Shown here piece after piece: positions 13,140 through 13,668 of a stretch of DNA of 13,668 bases. Positions within the stretch are counted from its first letter, which is position 1. Every line of letters begins with the position of its first letter. The stretch is taken from positions 1 to 13,668 of the forward strand of contig DATHSN010000362.1 in NCBI GenBank assembly GCA_035464115.1, given 5' to 3'. The notes under the pieces are model-generated. The model did not search any database and was not told where the DNA came from. It worked only from the letters and a program-made list of their open reading frames with translations. The DNA comes from DATHSN01 sp035464115. Lineage in GTDB: Bacteria; Actinomycetota; Acidimicrobiia; Acidimicrobiales; SKKL01. Made by a program: the position numbers and the translations under genes.

Positions 13140-13155
13140 TGTTCGGAGGCTCCAC

Positions 13156-13668
13156 GTGCAGATCGCCGAGTCCGTGCTCGACCTGGTCGGCCACACACCG
13201 ATGGTGAAGCTCCGCCGCCTGGCGGCGGGCCTCCCCGCGCCGGTGGTCGCCAAGCTCGAGACCACCAACCCCGGCGGGAGCGTGAAGGATCGTCCGGCCA
13301 TCGCCATGATCGACGAGGCCGAGCGGGCAGGGTTGCTGCAGCCCGGCGGCACGATCATCGAGCCCACCTCGGGCAACACCGGGGTCGGGCTCGCCATCGT
13401 CGCCGCCCAGCGGGGCTACCGCTGCGTGTTCGTGATGACCGACAAGGTCGCCGCCGAGAAGGTGGCGCTGCTACGGGCCTACGGCGCCGAGGTGGTGGTG
13501 TGCCCGGTGGCGGTCGCCCCCGACGACCCGCGCTCGTACTACTCCACGGCCGAGCGCCTGGTCACCGAGACCCCGGGCGCGTTCCGCCCCAACCAGTACT
13601 TCAACCCCGTCAACCCGCTGGCCCACGAGCGCACCACCGGCCCCGAGATCTGGGACCAGACCGACGGG
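13156..13668 (+). CDS. cbs: Cystathionine beta-synthase, N-terminal 171 residues
   Basis: The reading frame starts at the GTG at 13156, with GGAGG six bases upstream, and stays open to the window edge. It is a fold-type II PLP enzyme. The cofactor lysine is K44 in NPGGSVKDR, the PLP-phosphate and substrate loop is EPTSGNTGVGLA (69-80) with N74, and GYRCVFVMTDKVAAEK lies at 87-102. The stretch from VAPDDPRSYYSTAERLV through PNQYFNPVNPLAHERTTGPEIW is characteristic of the bacterial cystathionine beta-synthase group rather than of CysK or CysM. The enzyme joins homocysteine and serine to make cystathionine in transsulfuration, in the cytoplasm. Family members usually continue to about 460 residues with two CBS domains; that part lies outside the window. 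O-acetylserine sulfhydrylase is a less likely alternative. Confidence 0.9.
   Translation, partial: MQIAESVLDLVGHTPMVKLRRLAAGLPAPVVAKLETTNPGGSVKDRPAIAMIDEAERAGLLQPGGTIIEPTSGNTGVGLAIVAAQRGYRCVFVMTDKVAAEKVALLRAYGAEVVVCPVAVAPDDPRSYYSTAERLVTETPGAFRPNQYFNPVNPLAHERTTGPEIWDQTDG

Noticed and set aside
11210..13198. A 662-codon open frame on the minus strand
   Set aside because: It is antisense to the LppM-like and GH84 genes and has biased, low-complexity composition.

Overview
The window is very GC-rich and densely packed, with no gene-free stretch much over 200 bases. GTG starts, GTGA gene overlaps, Thr/Pro-rich linkers, an LppM-like lipoprotein and a mycobacterial-type cystathionine beta-synthase point to a high-GC actinobacterium. 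The Acidimicrobiia are a reasonable guess, but nothing in the window fixes the class. Seventeen genes can be supported, two of them cut by the window edges. I saw no tRNA, rRNA, CRISPR array, transposase or phage gene.

Layout, left to right. (1) Positions 1-1274, minus strand: a small LPATG-type wall-anchor protein, overlapped by 4 bases by a polytopic membrane protein that runs off the left edge. (2) 1460-2200, plus: a tail-anchored GYF_2-domain protein, separated by a hairpin from (3) a minus-strand secreted HNH nuclease-like protein with an Excalibur calcium-binding tail. That gene is divergent, across only 29 bases, from a plus-strand GNAT acetyltransferase. (4) 3827-4605, minus: a two-gene unit of a small XRE repressor and a four-helix membrane protein, with an AT-rich palindrome at its promoter. 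(5) 4683-5833, minus: a lipoprotein with an Asp/Gly calcium-site-like loop, and upstream of it a small PLDc_N-like membrane protein. (6) 6034-6681, plus: a nitroreductase, convergent with a YbaN/DUF454-type membrane protein. (7) 7159-10104, minus: a signalling operon of REC-PAS-GGDEF, then a HAMP histidine kinase, then a single-domain response regulator. (8) A TetR regulator (minus), divergent from a plus-strand pair: an LppM-like lipoprotein overlapped by 4 bases by a GH84 beta-N-acetylglucosaminidase with no signal peptide. (9) The start of cbs at the right edge.

How the genes may work together. The three-gene signalling operon plausibly links one membrane-sensed cue to cyclic-di-GMP output and to a diffusible phosphorylated receiver. 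The TetR protein has a clear candidate operator in the region it shares with the LppM-like/GH84 pair, so it may control both sides. The XRE/membrane pair looks autoregulated. Several genes carry a TANNNT-like -10 box six or seven bases before the start codon, which suggests that leaderless transcription is common here. The least ordinary element is the coupling of an LppM-like membrane lipoprotein to an apparently cytoplasmic O-GlcNAcase-type enzyme with a full set of active-site residues.
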